Source: Sordariomycetes sp. S80-01Y (taxonomy: Eukaryota; Ascomycota; Sordariomycetes). From it: a stretch of DNA of 64,000 nt. The stretch lies in contig JAXQJY010000026.1 in assembly GCA_037042185.1 (NCBI GenBank), forward strand, positions 496,001 through 560,000, in the 5' to 3' direction. Below are positions 42,935-55,330 of the stretch, in pieces (within the stretch, counting starts at the first letter, position 1; each line of letters begins with the position of its first letter). The notes under the pieces were generated by a model that saw only the letters and a list, made by a program, of their open reading frames with translations, ran no database searches and was not told the DNA's origin. Made by a program: the position numbers and the translations under genes.

Positions 42935-44461
42935 ATGGCGACCGACACGCACGAGAAGCAAGAGTACCTTGAGCACGATGACTTCGTTGCGAAGGGAAAC
43001 GACACTTCCACCCAGATGGATGACTACGTGCCCGGTACGGAGGCAGAGAAGAAGCTCGTTCGCAAGATTGACCTCTTCCTGCTCCCGATGATGTGGATCA
43101 TGTATCTTCTGTCGTACATGGACAGGACCAAGTAAGTGTTGTCGTTGTCGAGGTTTTGTGATTCTTAGGGGTTGACCATCGATCCAGCATCGGAAACGCC
43201 CGCATCGCCGGTATGGAGGAGGATCTCAACCTCGACTCTAGCCGATACTCGATCGTTCTTGTCGTCTTCTTCGTCACCTACGTCTTCTTCGAAGTTCCCT
43301 CCAACATGATCCTCACCCGCACCAGACCCAGTCTCTACCTTCCCCTGATCATGTTCCTCTGGGGAGGCGTCACGGTCGGCATGGCTTTCACACCTAGCTA
43401 CGAGGCCCTCATAGCCTTCCGCATCCTCATGGGTACCCTCGAGTCCGGCTTTGCCCCCGGCATGCTCATGTTGCTGTCGTCGTGGTACAAGCGCGAGGAG
43501 CAGAGCAAGCGCTTCGCCGTCTACATCTCGGCCGCCATTCTCTCGGGTGCATTCGGTGGTCTCCTCGCTGGTTCCATTACCAGTGGTCTAGATGGCGCTC
43601 ACGGTAGGGCTGGATGGCGATGGCTGTTCGTCGTGGAGGGCGCCGCGACCATGGGTGTGGCCATCATCGCCGTCTTCCTGCTCCCCGACTTCCCTGCCAC
43701 CACCTCCAGCCTCAAATTCACCGAGGAAGAGAAGAAGCTCGCTGTGCGCCGGCTGCAGTACGACGCTTCACAAGTGCACTCCGAGGAGCAGCCTCGTCTT
43801 GGTCACTGGCAGGCTTTTAAACTTAGCGTGACCAACTGGAAGACCTGGCTTTTTGTCGTCGGTTACATGGTGAGCTCAAGCTCTTTAAACATCGATGGCC
43901 ATTGCTAACGCATCTCAGGCCGTCGTCGGATCTTCCACCCTCTCCTACTTCTACCCCACCCTGGTCAACGGATTAGGATACGAAGCTACGGCTGCCCAGT
44001 ACATGACTATTCCCATCTTCGGCGTCGCATTTGTCTGCACGGCCATTACCGGTATCTTTGCCGACAGATACTCCAAGTACCGCGGCCTCATCTTGACATT
44101 CTGGATGATTGTTGCCATGCTTTGCTCGATTATCATCTGCGCCGTCTACAACTTCAAAGCTCGTTACGCCCTGCTCGTGATCATGGCATCTGGGCTTTGG
44201 GCTTCAAACGGCTTGTCACTCTCCTACGCCTCAGTATCGTTCGGCAACATGGAGAGAGAGACTAAGGCCATTTCTCTGGCTTTGGTCAATGCCATGGGTA
44301 ACCTCGCACAAATCTATGGCGCTTACCTCTTCCCTTCCAAGGACGAGCCGAAGTATTTGATGGGGTTCGGCGTCATTAGCGGTCTGTGTTTTACCGGTGT
44401 TGTGTCGTACTTTTCCCTTTATTACATTTTCCGCCGGATGGAGAAGCACTCGACTGTTTAA
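42935..44461 (+). CDS. MFS permease, anion:cation symporter (Tna1-like) family
   Basis: Exons 42935..43131, 43188..43869 and 43919..44461 give 473 residues. The first junction restores the ACS signature YMDRTN|IGNARIAGM at TM1; later come the landmark FEVPSN, the stretch RILMGTLESGF and the TM5 turn GWRWLFVVEG, all typical of nicotinate/phthalate-type fungal permeases. Twelve membrane segments, normal length. Substrates of the family are usually carboxylates, but the setting beside a polyol dehydrogenase, aldolase and kinase makes a sugar acid or polyol derivative worth considering. Divergent with the SDR, so probably co-regulated. Confidence 0.88.
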
Positions 44462-45172
44462 AGGCGACTATGCCCTGTTATTTGGAAATTGCCGCACCAG
44501 TGGCCCGCCCAATGTATGTAGTGGTGAAGATGAATCTTATCATATATTTGAGATCAGATTCCCCGCAACAAACTTTTCTACCTCGAGACAAGCACGTAGG
44601 GAAATATCAAGCTAAAGCTGGACAAGCTTTCCACCTGTCTGACCGAGTCATTATTGGAGCGGCAGTTTCTGTTGGCTGCCGGAATCTCGGCATCCAGAAT
44701 GCGGGGGATAGTCAGCCTATTGCAGCAACTGCAACGCTAATATAGCACGGGTGGCATCCCCGGACAGCTTGGCTGACGCCATGGCGGGACGAGGTGCGGA
44801 GATGCTGTACAACAGAATATCTTCTGATGCTTCAGAAAGGATCGCAAACCATTAGAAGAACCACCCGTCTACGGCAGTGTCCTGTCTTGTTCCTGCGGCC
44901 TTGAGGGCAAAGATCGAAATCTAGATGATCGATTCTTCGATGTGAAATCAGTAATGGCCATTGAATCAATGTTGGGCGTTCATGAACTCCGTCGATGATG
45001 CCTGGTAATCGGCATGATCGACATTCGCGCCCACATGTCCCGTCCACCACCGAGTATTCCGTGAGTATTCCGCAATGAACCGTCGGTAGAAGAGCTCCCC
45101 CTCTCTTTGTATAAATGTTACGTCCCTTTCCTCATCGTAGTGCTGACTCTGTAGATCACACTCCCTCACAAA
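44462..45172. promoter_or_regulatory. Intergenic upstream of the alpha-galactosidase
   Basis: 711 bases. Near its end there is a 13-bp palindrome (cattgaatcaatg, 44959-44971), a tandem pair of gagtattccg (45052-45061 and 45063-45072) and a TATA box. No gene seen. Confidence 0.5.
45110..45116 (+). promoter_or_regulatory. TATA box of the alpha-galactosidase gene
   Basis: TATAAAT 57 bases before the start codon. Confidence 0.5.
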
Positions 45173-47515
45173 ATGACACGCTATAAGCTCAAAACGTTTA
45201 CGGCGTCTGCTGCGGCAGCCTTGGGACTGCAGTCAGTCTTCGTCGTCGGCCAGAATTCGCGTAGGTCACGCCTCCCCACAGTGATATAGCGAAGACTGAA
45301 TGAGTCCAGCAATTCAAGTTGACGGCAAACATTTCGCCTTGAACGGTGACAATGTATCCTATCGCTTCCACGTGAACGAGACGAGCGGCGACCTCATCAC
45401 GGACCACTTCGGCGGGCCGGCCATGGAAGATGGCATCACTGCTGAAGTAGGCCCGGTCCAGGGTTGGGTCAATAAGATTGGTCGCGTTCGCCGCGAGTTC
45501 CCTGATCTTGGCCGTGGCGACTTCAGGGTTCCAGCTTTCCAGATCAAGCAGTCAGCAGGATATACAGTCAGTGACTTCAGGTACGAGTCGCACGAGGTAA
45601 TGGAGGGCAAACCCGCCCTGCCTGGGCTGCCTTCGACGTTTGGCGAAGATGACGAAGTCTCAACGCTGGTTGTGAAATTGCGCGATAATTACAGCGCTGT
45701 TGACGCCGACTTGATGTACTCAATCTTCCCAAAGTACGACGCAATCGCACGCAGTGTCAACATCACCAACAGAGGCAACGGAACAATCCATCTCGAAAAG
45801 CTGGCCAGTCTCAGCGTGGATCTTCCGCAGACAGATTTGGACATGTTGGAGATCAAGGGAGATTGGGCTCGAGAGGGGATGAGGGTGCGTCGCAAGGTCG
45901 ACGTCGGCACGCAGGGGTAAGTCATTTTCACAAGTTAATGGAAGCGGTAGTTAACAGATATCCTAGCTTCCAAAGTTCCACTGGCTACTCTTCACATCTC
46001 CATAACCCCTTCCTGTCTCTCGTCTCACCAACCACGACTGAGTCTAACGGAGAGGCATATGGATTCTCGCTCGTCTACACCGGATCCTTCGCCGTCGATG
46101 TTGAAAAGGGCTCCCAGGGATTGACTCGGGCGATGATCGGTCTTAACCCGTATCAGTTCTCGTGGCCGCTGAAGCCCGGCGAGACATTCACCTCGCCTGA
46201 GTCTGTCGCAGTGTATTCCTCTGAGGGGATCGGTGGGATGTCGCGCAAGTTCCATCGGCTGTACCGCAAGCATTTGATGAAGAGCAAGTTTGCTGAGGAG
46301 ACTCGCCCCGCTCTGCTTAACAGCTGGGAAGGGTTAACTTTCGATATTAACGAGACTTCGGTCCAAAAGCTTGCCCAGGAGTCTGCAGATCTCGGCGTCA
46401 AGCTCTTTGTCATGGACGATGGCTGGTTTGGGAACAAGTATCCCCGTGTATCTGATAACACTGGGCTGGGAGATTGGGAGGCCAATACCGATCGCTTTCC
46501 CAATGGTCTGGACCCTATGATCAGAAACATCACCGAACTAAAGGCTGCCAACTCATCTGATAACCTCCAGTTTGGTTTGTGGTTCGAGCCTGAGATGGTA
46601 AATGCCCAGTCAGAATTGTACAAGAAACATCCTGATTGGGCTATTCACGCTGGTGACTACCCTCGCACGGAGACACGACAGCAGCTCGTGCTGAACTTGG
46701 CGTTGCCCGAGGTTCAGGAACATGTAATCAACTCGCTGGCCAAGTTCTTGGAAGAGTCACCGATCACTTACATCAAATGGGACAACAACCGCGGGATCCA
46801 CGAAACCCCGAGTCCAAATCTCGACCATCAGTACATGATTGGCATCTATCGCGTGTTCGAAGAACTGACTACTCGCTTCCCCGACGTCCTCTGGGAAGGC
46901 TGTGCTTCTGGTGGCGGTCGGTTTGACCCGGGTGTCCTGCAATGGTTCCCTCAGGTCTGGACATCTGACGATACAGATGCCGTCGAGCGCATTGCCATTC
47001 AATTCGGCACGTCGCTCGTTTATCCGCCATCCGCAATGGGGGCGCATATCTCCCATGTGCCGAATGGAGTCACGGGCCGAAGTACGTCTGTTTCTTTCCG
47101 TGCACACGTTGCCATGATGGGCGGATCGTTCGGTCTTGAGTTGAACCCCGAGGACATGGACGAGGATGAGATCGCCGAAATCCCTGAAATAATGCAGCTG
47201 GCAGAAAGAATCAACCCCATTGTGATCACGGGCGACTTCTATCGCCTAGCACTTCCAGAGGAGACCAACCATCCTGCTGGCCAATTCATCTCGGCAGACG
47301 GAGACAAGGTGGTGCTATTCGCCTTCCAGACGAGGGCTACCATCAACAATGCTTGGCCGTGGTTCCGACTCCAGGGTTTGGACTCATCGGCGAAGTACAC
47401 CCTCAATGGAAACCAGACACTGTCAGGTTCGACGCTGATGAATATCGGTGTACAACTCCAGTTCGAGGGTGACTACGACAGTCACGTCATGATTTTCGAA
47501 AAAGAGGATGCGTGA
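45173..47515 (+). CDS. Secreted alpha-galactosidase (GH36)
   Basis: Exons 45173..45260, 45310..45916 and 45967..47515 give 747 residues, the usual size of GH36 subgroup I enzymes. Exon 1 encodes a signal peptide ([20 protein letters not shown]). The beta-sandwich N-domain is followed by the barrel, with nucleophile D504 in YIKWDNNR and acid/base D566 in WTSDDTD; the motif [14 protein letters not shown] lies between. It removes alpha-1,6-galactose from melibiose, raffinose and galactomannan outside the cell. The adjacent permease and ketose unit could use the released sugar, though galactose itself normally enters by other routes. Confidence 0.92.
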
Positions 47516-48765
47516 GTAGGAACAGGGAGAAGTGCGGGGGGTTGGAGGCCACCATCATGTTCACAAATAGTATGTCGCCGTAATATGCCTCCTCTGGGGT
47601 AAAAGATCCAGGAAGTACGGCCGGCGTAGTGTCTGAAGGATTCAGAACTCATGTGAAATCATTCAGAACCCACTTCAATCCACAAAGACTATCATTCAGC
47701 CAGTCGTCTCCCTGGTCACTTAGTGCTGCTCACTCGCGGCTTCTTCCAGAAGGATATCACCTATGCTTCGGACGGACCCCGGGCTTTGTAGGTGTTCGGG
47801 CCGTCAGTATAGGATCTGTTTCAAGACTCTTCCAGACTCTCACAGTAATTGAGATTTTGCAAATTTTCATACGGAGGCGGTCTGTTTCATTTGTACTTGC
47901 TGGCTCGATTCATCTTCAGCTGATGTCCCGTTGGCATCACAGGGTCTGAGAAGTTGAATACAATGCCAATCAAAGCTGGTAATGGCTTTGCATCAACTGA
48001 TCATTCTACTTGTCATGGCGGCGAGTGTTGGGCTTCAATATCCTCGGGAACTCCTTCTCAGCGCTTGTTTCCCTGACCCCCGTCGTCACATAAGTAGGCA
48101 GTAATTCCCGCGCATCCAGCCTGAGCTCACGGTGCCGTATTATCCTAGTATATCGTCTCTCCTTATAGATGCCTAAACAGTTCCTCAGCCCTACTGTCTC
48201 GGTCCCGGCCACGAAGATCCTTCCGAGGAACAAGGCAGTTAAGCCCCACAAAGCAGGCGGAGTTTTAGATCCTTCAACAGGAGTCGTCCTAAGGATTCGA
48301 GCTCCCACGTTCTGGTCGCTCCAGCGCTTGCGGAACTCTCCGACGAACCTATCACTGATGACTTTCGATGGATGTCTCGGCACACTAATGGCCCCCATTG
48401 CAAGTGCCGGTTACTGAGCTTACAACCAGCCTCCGCTCGGTTGCCGGGATGTCCATCATGGAAGAAGAGGCCTAGAGTCAGACACCACATTAATACCTTC
48501 CATGACAGCCTCGAATCCATAAAAAGTTGGTCGGGGGTCAGAGTTAGGCGGCTACTCCCTGGAAAGTATATCCTTGCTCAAGTTTCATGAGGTCCCGCGC
48601 AGCCCGCCTATCTACGGAGAAAGATCCTCCAAGTCCACGCAGACAGGCATCTATTTTCTATAAAAGGAGTTACAACTTCCTCTTGCTTTGGTGTCTGTTG
48701 TTTCTCATGAACAAATCTGCTATTTGCAAATAGAAACATCCATACTATCAACAAGAACAGCCATC
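47516..48765. other. Intergenic, 1.25 kb
   Basis: Between the alpha-galactosidase and the small cysteine-rich peptide gene. A 130-codon frame at 48006-48398 (minus) shows no motif, signal or homologous feel. Two copies of attcagaac lie near 47640-47670. Otherwise only the peptide promoter. Confidence 0.4.
48659..48666 (+). promoter_or_regulatory. TATA box of the cysteine-rich peptide gene
   Basis: TATAAAAG 100 bases before the start codon, a strong consensus match that supports a highly expressed small gene. Confidence 0.6.
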
Positions 48766-49001
48766 ATGAAGTTCCAGCTTCTTGCCCTCTTCGCTCTTGC
48801 CTCGCTCGGGTCCGCCCAAGACTTGTCAGTTTACTCCGTCCAGATATTTTCACGAATAGTTGCTGACGTATGAACAGCGAGAAGCGCCAGTGCGCTCGCT
48901 TCTGGCCGGGTGCCATCAGCAACTGCCAGGCCAACTGCCCCCAAGGCGACTGTCTCTCTGCCAACAATGGTTCCGAGGACGGTTTCTCCTGCGTATGCTA
49001 G
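48766..49001 (+). CDS. Small secreted six-cysteine peptide, defensin-like (CS-alpha-beta candidate)
   Basis: Exons 48766..48824 and 48878..49001, with a 53-nt phase-2 intron (GTCAGT...CAG), give a 60-residue precursor. A signal peptide (MKFQLLALFALASLGSAQ) is followed by a short acidic-basic spacer ending in Lys-Arg at 22-23, a Kex2 site, leaving a mature part of 37 residues. This has six cysteines spaced C-x10-C-x3-C-x4-C-x12-C-x1-C. The CxxxC and CxC pairs plus a G-x-C before the fourth Cys are the CS-alpha-beta pattern of fungal and invertebrate defensins, although the C3-C4 gap is short and the C4-C5 gap long. Too short to be seen as a single open frame. Antimicrobial or effector roles are inference. 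Confidence 0.75.
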
Positions 49002-49300
49002 GCTCTGAGACTTAATATGAGCTCGGCATGTGGCGTAATTCAGGATCCGGTGGAAGTGTTCATGAATACTGGTCGATACTTGTGGTGACAGGATTGCTCT
49101 CTGTCAAGCAAGGCGAAGGGTTCATAAGCCGCTAATAGACAAGAATTCACCCAGAACTAAATTTCAAGACGGATTCAATCACATCGCCCGCCGCACATTG
49201 CTGACGCATATTACTGCCTCTACGGGTGGCCTCACACACGATTGTCTCCTTCATTTGCTGCTGAAACAGGATTGAAGCTATATTCAGACCGCAAAAGGCC
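49002..49300. other. Short intergenic region, convergent 3' ends
   Basis: 299 bases between the peptide gene and the oxidoreductase; nothing recognised. Confidence 0.35.
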
Positions 49301-50511
49301 TCACTTCTGTCCGTAACCATGATTCATGATCATGCCAAAGAGCTCAATGTCTTGCAGCGCATCCTGGGCTGTTGTCTTCACCGGCTGATCCTCAACCACC
49401 AGTTTCCAAAGCTGCTTCATTTCCAGAGTATATGCATCTTCGTACGTTTTACGGACGGTAGACTCCTTGTACGCGCCGTCGGCATTCTCGGCAATGTGCA
49501 TAGTAATCGGTAAGCCCTTAACGTAGGGCGTATCGTATTGAACCCGGACCGTTTTGTTCGCACTGTAGACTTTGAGGTGCGCGTCGAAACGGGGAATATT
49601 GTCAATTCCGGATTCGTACGAGACTGTAAAGGTTGGGTACTTCATCAATACACTGTAAGGGTGTTAGCAGGGACAGCCTCGCTGGTAGCTGGGGCCTTAG
49701 CTATCTCACTTCCAAAACGGGAACCCTAAAGATGAGCCGACTATCTTCTCGGGCATGCCCAGAGCTTCCCTCATCACTGAAAGATCATGCGATCCGAGGC
49801 CACCAAGGATGCGCCACATTCGTGTCGACTCATCGGTCACGGCCACGCCACCAATCTCCTCGAAGGCGGTCTTGACCAGCTCTTTCGAACGGGAAGCCTT
49901 GTCTGCCGAATCAGTTGGCGAAAAGTCTGTGAACGCCTTCGCAAACGTCCCAGACTGCCCGACGAAGAACGAATTCGGCCCCAAGATGTCTGCTGTGATC
50001 AGCGTGGAACCGTGAAGAGGACTTGGAGATTGGGTCGCGTACCTCGTACTCGTGCGTAAAGGATCTTGTCCATTCCGCCGATTTCCCTGACTGCATCCTC
50101 AAAGGCCGCCGCGTACCGCCTCATATACCCCACCATAAGCCTGCCTTTGCTGGTCTTCTCCGCCTCGATCACTTGCAAGACATCTCTTTTCGTCAAAGCC
50201 AAGGGCTTCTCAACTAGGACGTGCTTGTCGTTCTTCAAAGCGAGAAGGGCATGTTGGACGTGATACTCGTCAGAGTTGATGACCATCACAACATCGACAT
50301 CGGGGTCCGCGCACAGTTCCTCGGCACGTTGGGTTGTTTTGACGGAGGGATTAGGTATCTTGCCCTTGCAATGCGCGAGGGATGAAGGCGAGACGTCGCA
50401 GAGATGCGTGACTTTGAACCAATCCGACATGTGTAGCAAGGTCGGAATGTGAATGACTTGTGCCACCTCACCGCACCCTATCAAACCTACGTTAATAACT
50501 CTTTGCCCCAT
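49301..50511 (-). CDS. Gfo/Idh/MocA-family oxidoreductase
   Basis: Minus-strand exons 50511..50043, 49989..49710 and 49652..49301 give 366 residues. The Rossmann part begins VGLIGCGEVAQ (8-18) and contains the family motif VEKPLALT with E101-K102-P103, the Lys being catalytic. The spliced junctions read YARVR|DILGPNSFFVGQ and FPFW|NVLMKYPTFTVSYESG. The first acceptor is a CAGCAG tandem and the second copy gives the family-like reading. These NAD(P) enzymes oxidise or reduce sugars, inositols and their derivatives in the cytosol. It is divergent from a C6 regulator and near sugar porters, so it likely acts on an imported sugar; substrate unknown. Confidence 0.88.
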
Positions 50512-50955
50512 TGTCTTGGTCTGATGTGGTAGATGCTCCGAATGCTGATGGGTGCGAGATGTTCAAACCAACCTGCGGTTTTGGAAATGCAGAAACCAGG
50601 AGACGACGCATAAGAAGTAGACAATGTCTACAGGAAGTGATATTTATCATCGGAATCAAACGCCCAGATGACTGAGGGCTTCTTCAACAATTGCCCCCTC
50701 ATTTGATGAGCGGCCCTCCACAACCGGCTGAGAGCATCTCCGCGCCGCCCGAGACTCCCCGAGAGTTCCCTCGTCCGAGTCATGGAGACAACGACCCCAC
50801 CCAGGGTTCTCTGGCTAACAAAACGAGAGCCTTCCCCAGACACTCTTGCGCTCCCCGCGTTTCCGCGAACACCACAACACGCCCGCAGCACTTTTCTTGG
50901 CACTTAGCACCTGAAGACAACTGACTTCGCCAAACAGGGCAGTGGAAGCCTATCA
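50512..50955. promoter_or_regulatory. Bidirectional promoter of oxidoreductase and C6 regulator
   Basis: 444 bases between divergent start codons. No TATA box or strong dyad seen. Confidence 0.45.
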
Positions 50956-53119
50956 ATGACCAACCGGACGAGCCAGGATCACTCTCCTGGGCCAAGTCCA
51001 TCTGCGCAGTTGGCCCAAGACAGAGAACAGGCAAGCCTCTCCCAGGAAGGGCAACTAGCGAATGCCGAAGGACAACAGGGATCAAAGCGAAAGCGATCCC
51101 GTCCAGAGAACCCGAGGAGTGCGGCAGGATACCCCCGCAAACGGGCAGTGGCAGCATGTCAATCTTGTCGAGCTCGAAAGATCAAGTGCAACAATGCCCG
51201 CCCAGCATGCGGGAGATGCCTGGCTTCTGAGATGCCATGTATCTACGAGGATACTCATGACCTTTCTTCGTGAGTCAGGGCCGTGGAGTATCCAATTCTA
51301 GCTGACGCATGCGAAAGGTTTGATCCAGCGAGCATAGCAATCCTAGATCGACTGAATCAGGTCCTAGCACGGCTGGACGAAATCCCCAGCGCACCAACCC
51401 CCGTCTTATCCGGACCTGCGGATTTGGCATCTAGCTCAACTTTGCGGATTCCCGAAACGCCGCCTGTAGCTAGAGGTGCAGTCTCAGCGCCAGGCGACGA
51501 ATACGACGAACTCCACATACCTTCTGGGCGAACAACCCCTGACGCTATCCTGCAATGGCCCATCTTTGAGCATCAGTATCCTTCCACGTACCTGATAGAT
51601 GCAACGTTTGCAGCCGAGATGCCAGACGACGACTCTGAAAGCGAAAGTAACACCCGAACGTCAAAGGCCAAAGGCAGCGGCTACAGCGAGGGTCAGATTC
51701 TAGAGCGAGTCCAGAAGTTTTTCGACCTGGTTCATATTAAAAACCCCATTCTGGACCAACAGACTGTCTGGTCCTACGCACAAGCAGTAGTTGAAGATGG
51801 GCTCGAATGGGACTCTTCTTCGTGTCTGGTGGTAAGTACAATTGCGATGTGATGGCTTGGATTCGATGTTTACTGCTGACTGACGCATTCAGTTGCTGGC
51901 CTGCGCGCTTGGTTCTGTAGCTAATCCGTACGAGGCGTTCCCCATCCATGTTAATCAAAGCCCGGGACAACTTAGAGCGCCCAGCCAAGATGATCGTAAA
52001 GAAGCTGAGCGATATTACCATCTCGCAAGAAGACGAATCGGGCTCATTGGCCGCGGAATTCGGGCATCACAGTGTCATTTCCTTGCCGGCGTCTATCTAA
52101 TGTACACAATGCGACCCCTTAGCGCATGGCAAGAGTTTCATGCGGCAACCCAGGCAATACAGGTCTACCTCAAAGCTCAGCAATGTCGAGGAACCACCAC
52201 CTCACCACGGTCCCAAAATTCCCCCGGCGCTTTGAACAGAAGGCGCATGGAGCAAAGGCTGTATTGGAGTTGCTACAAGTCAGAGTGCGAGCTTCGGGTG
52301 GAGATGGACATACCCAACAGCCTACTCGCTGACTTCCAGTACCCTGATCTCTATCCGTCTCCGCCGGATGCATTGAGCCCCGTCGAGACAGTCCGCACCC
52401 CAGGAAGCACCGGTCTCAGAAGCTCGGCACTCCAGAGCGCGCGATCCCAAGAGCAGTGCTGGTTTTACTATCTAACCGAGATCACGTTGCGACGGATAGG
52501 CAACCGGGTGCTCAACATGTTTTACCAGACAGGCCCATCTGCATGGAGTGAGGAGATGCTGCCGAAGATGGCATCGATAGCGCGCGAGTTTGAGCAACAG
52601 CTGCAAGACTGGTACGTCCCCTTTCATATGGCTAGCCGGAATACCGACTTATTAATCCGCTCCAGGCTTACGCATTTGCCCGAGCCAATACGCTACGACG
52701 AGGATGAGATGCCCTCTGAGGAACTCCCATACATGGTGTGGGGTCGAGCTCTGGAGATTAAAGCCTGGATTTACAGACCATTCCTCTTCTACGCTGTGCA
52801 CAGCTCTCCTGATGACCAGGGTCGGAGGATCGCTGCACCATTTGTAGCGAAAGCACTCACTTGTAGCTTCCAGCTGCTGAGTAAACGCTCGATATTTCAC
52901 CGACACCATGGCACCTGGTATGAACTGCGGCAAACTGTGTCTGGCGCTTTGCTGCTTGTGGGATCAGCCAAGTGCGGCACCCTGAGTTTGCCGCCAGAGT
53001 GGAGAAGCGCTGTGCAAGCTGGCATGGCAAGGTTGAGATACTGGGAACACGAAGTTCCAGGGGTGAACAGGGCTTTGGGGGTTCTTGAGCATCTTTTACA
53101 ACAGGTTACGTGTAGCTGA
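50956..53119 (+). CDS. Zn2Cys6 transcription factor of the sugar-uptake region
   Basis: Exons 50956..51269, 51318..51831 and 51893..53119 give 684 residues. The zinc cluster has Cys68, 71, 78, 85, 88, 95 (ACQSCRARKIKCNNARPACG), preceded by a basic run KRKRSRP. The middle homology region includes RLYWSCYKSECELRVEMDIP, typical of fungal-specific transcription factors (Fungal_trans) that control sugar and secondary metabolism. It sits between the oxidoreductase and a lactose-permease-like porter and may regulate both. The third exon starts at the family's LLACALGSVA helix. Confidence 0.88.
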
Positions 53120-53640
53120 GGGTTTGGGTCTCGACAGTTCTCGACTGGGACGGACGTGTCGGCAGGAATCAATCAGTGAGTGAATCATTCCACTAGATGA
53201 CCACATGAGACTTGCTGGGAAACTCACATCCGCTCTAAGCATTGCTCAGACAACAATCCCATCACGATGCATGTAAACGCAATCAAACTTCCAATAGTCT
53301 CCGCGGCATCAGGCCCAGCCCGAGTGCACGACCTAGTTGATGCTTGGGGTAGCCCCCACGCTGCCTCTGCCCATACCCGTAACTCCGCGAGAATTTCAAC
53401 GCAGTTAACCCACAGCCTCACTACAGAATCGGGACGGAGAAATGCGAGACGCACAATGCTACTTCCCCAGCTTTCATCTCGCCTGCACTCCGCATGTCAG
53501 GTGTTCTCGGCATTTCCCGCTGCTCTCCTCGGCAGATCGGTAGAGCTATAAGAAGGCCGAGACTCGACTGGCATCCCGAGATACTCCTCCTGTCGAAACC
53601 AACACTTTCCAAAGTCGAGATTTCTCAGATTTTCTTCATC
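53120..53640. promoter_or_regulatory. Intergenic upstream of the first sugar porter
   Basis: 521 bases with a TATA-like TATAAG at 53547-53552, 89 bases before the porter start. The open frame continues upstream of that start without a signal; it is treated as leader. Confidence 0.45.
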
Positions 53641-55251
53641 ATGCACATCAAGCCGAAAGACATGTCTTCCCGAGACAAAGCCATCGGCGTGGAGCTCGCC
53701 CGCGTCCTCCCTAACCACGACATCCCCTGGTACAAACAGCGCCATCTCCTCGTCCTCAACTACTGCGCTATATCTATGGCCCTGCTTGCAGCAGCTAACG
53801 GCTACGACGGAACACTCATGAATGGCCTGATGGCTCTCCCTCAATGGGAAGAATGGATGGGCTACCCTTCCGGCGCTTGGCTCGGCTTCATCAACGCCGT
53901 GCAGTCGCTGTCAGCCTTTCTGGCCTATCCGATTGTCGCCTACTCCGCCAATCGCTGGGGCAGGAAGAAGGGTCTGTTCGTTGGATACTTTTTCCTTCTG
54001 CTCGGTGTTCTCGTGCAAGCTCTGGCCCGCAACGTGCCGATGTTTGTGATCGGACGCTTTTTCATCGGCCAGCCGAGTGCCTGGTGGGGTGGTCTTGCGC
54101 CTCTTCTCATCACCGAGATTGCCTATCCGACCCATCGATCGTTCCTCACGGCATTATACAACAGCGGGTGGTATGTTGGATCTACCGTCGCGGCATGGGC
54201 GACATTCGCGACGAGGAACTACGACAACGACTGGTCCTGGAGGATCCCGTCCTTGCTTCAGCTCGCGATCCCAATCATTGTTTTACCGGCTGTTATACTT
54301 GTACCGGAGTCACCTCGTTACCTCATATCCAAAGGCCGGTCAGGTGAAGCAAGAACAACCTTTGCTCGTTACCATAGCGGAGGCGACGAGAATTCCCCTT
54401 TGGTGGACTTTGAGGTCAGCGAAATTGAGCGCGCACTGGAAGCGGAAGCGCACAACGCGCAAAGCACATCTTGGATGGACCTCATCAACACTAAAGGAAA
54501 TCGTCACCGCGCTTTTATTTCAACTACTCTTGGCATATTTGCCCAGTGGAACGGCGTGGGCGTGGTGTCATACTACCTGGCCATGGTGCTTCGCTCAGTC
54601 GGCATCACCTCTGTCACGCACCAGACCCTCATCAGTGGATGTCTCCAGGTCTGGAACCTCATCATCGCTGTCGGAGCAGCTGCAATGGTTGACCCTCTCG
54701 GTCGACGACCCTTGTTCCTAATTAGCTCTATCGGTATGCTTATTAGCTATATCTGTATCTCCGCTCTCTCGGGCACGTTTGCTACGCAGGGCAATGCTGC
54801 TGTCGGAATAGCCGTGGTGCCGTTCTTGTACATTTACTATGGGTTTTACGACATTGCCTTGTAAGTATATCCCGCTCTCAAGATGCCACTTGTAGTTAAC
54901 GCGAACACTAGCACCCCCCTCATCGTCTCGTATCCCGCCGAGATCTGGCCCTACGAGCTGCGTGCTCGCGGTATTGCGCTCACTCAACTCGCAACTTACG
55001 TTGCCATTTTCTTCAACACCTTTGTTAACCCAATCGCGCTTGACGCGATCGGCTGGAAGTACTACGTGGTGTTCGCCGTGATCTTAGCATCGATCACAGT
55101 CGTTGTCTACTTCTTCTATCCCGAAACCAAGGGCCACACGTTGGAGGAGATGGCCATCATCTTCGACGGAGCGGACGCATTAGGCGATGGAGGAGGCGCT
55201 GCTGTCAAAGTTGAGAGCCAGGAAAACTCTCAACACAAGGAGCGTGTCTAG
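53641..55251 (+). CDS. MFS sugar porter, lactose-permease-like
   Basis: Exons 53641..54860 and 54912..55251 (51-nt phase-2 intron) give 519 residues. The Met at 53641 (MHIKPKDMSS) gives the usual short polar N-terminus; an in-frame upstream Met would add 49 odd residues. Sugar-porter marks: NGYDGTLMNGL in TM1, RWGRKKG, PESPRYLISKGR after TM6, DPLGRRPLF and a terminal PETKGHTLEEM. About 12 membrane segments. It resembles fungal lactose/cellobiose-type permeases. It is convergent with the secreted propeller enzyme 79 bases away, so the importer may take up its product. Confidence 0.9.
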
Positions 55252-55330
55252 TGATTCCAGCTGGAAGTGGCCCTTGGCCAACGATGACCTGATTAAATTT
55301 TGAGAAGAGTTTCTATTTGTATGGTATCTG

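Noticed and set aside
48006-48398. 130-codon open frame between the alpha-galactosidase and peptide genes
   Set aside because: No signal peptide, domain, splice logic or codon pattern supports it.
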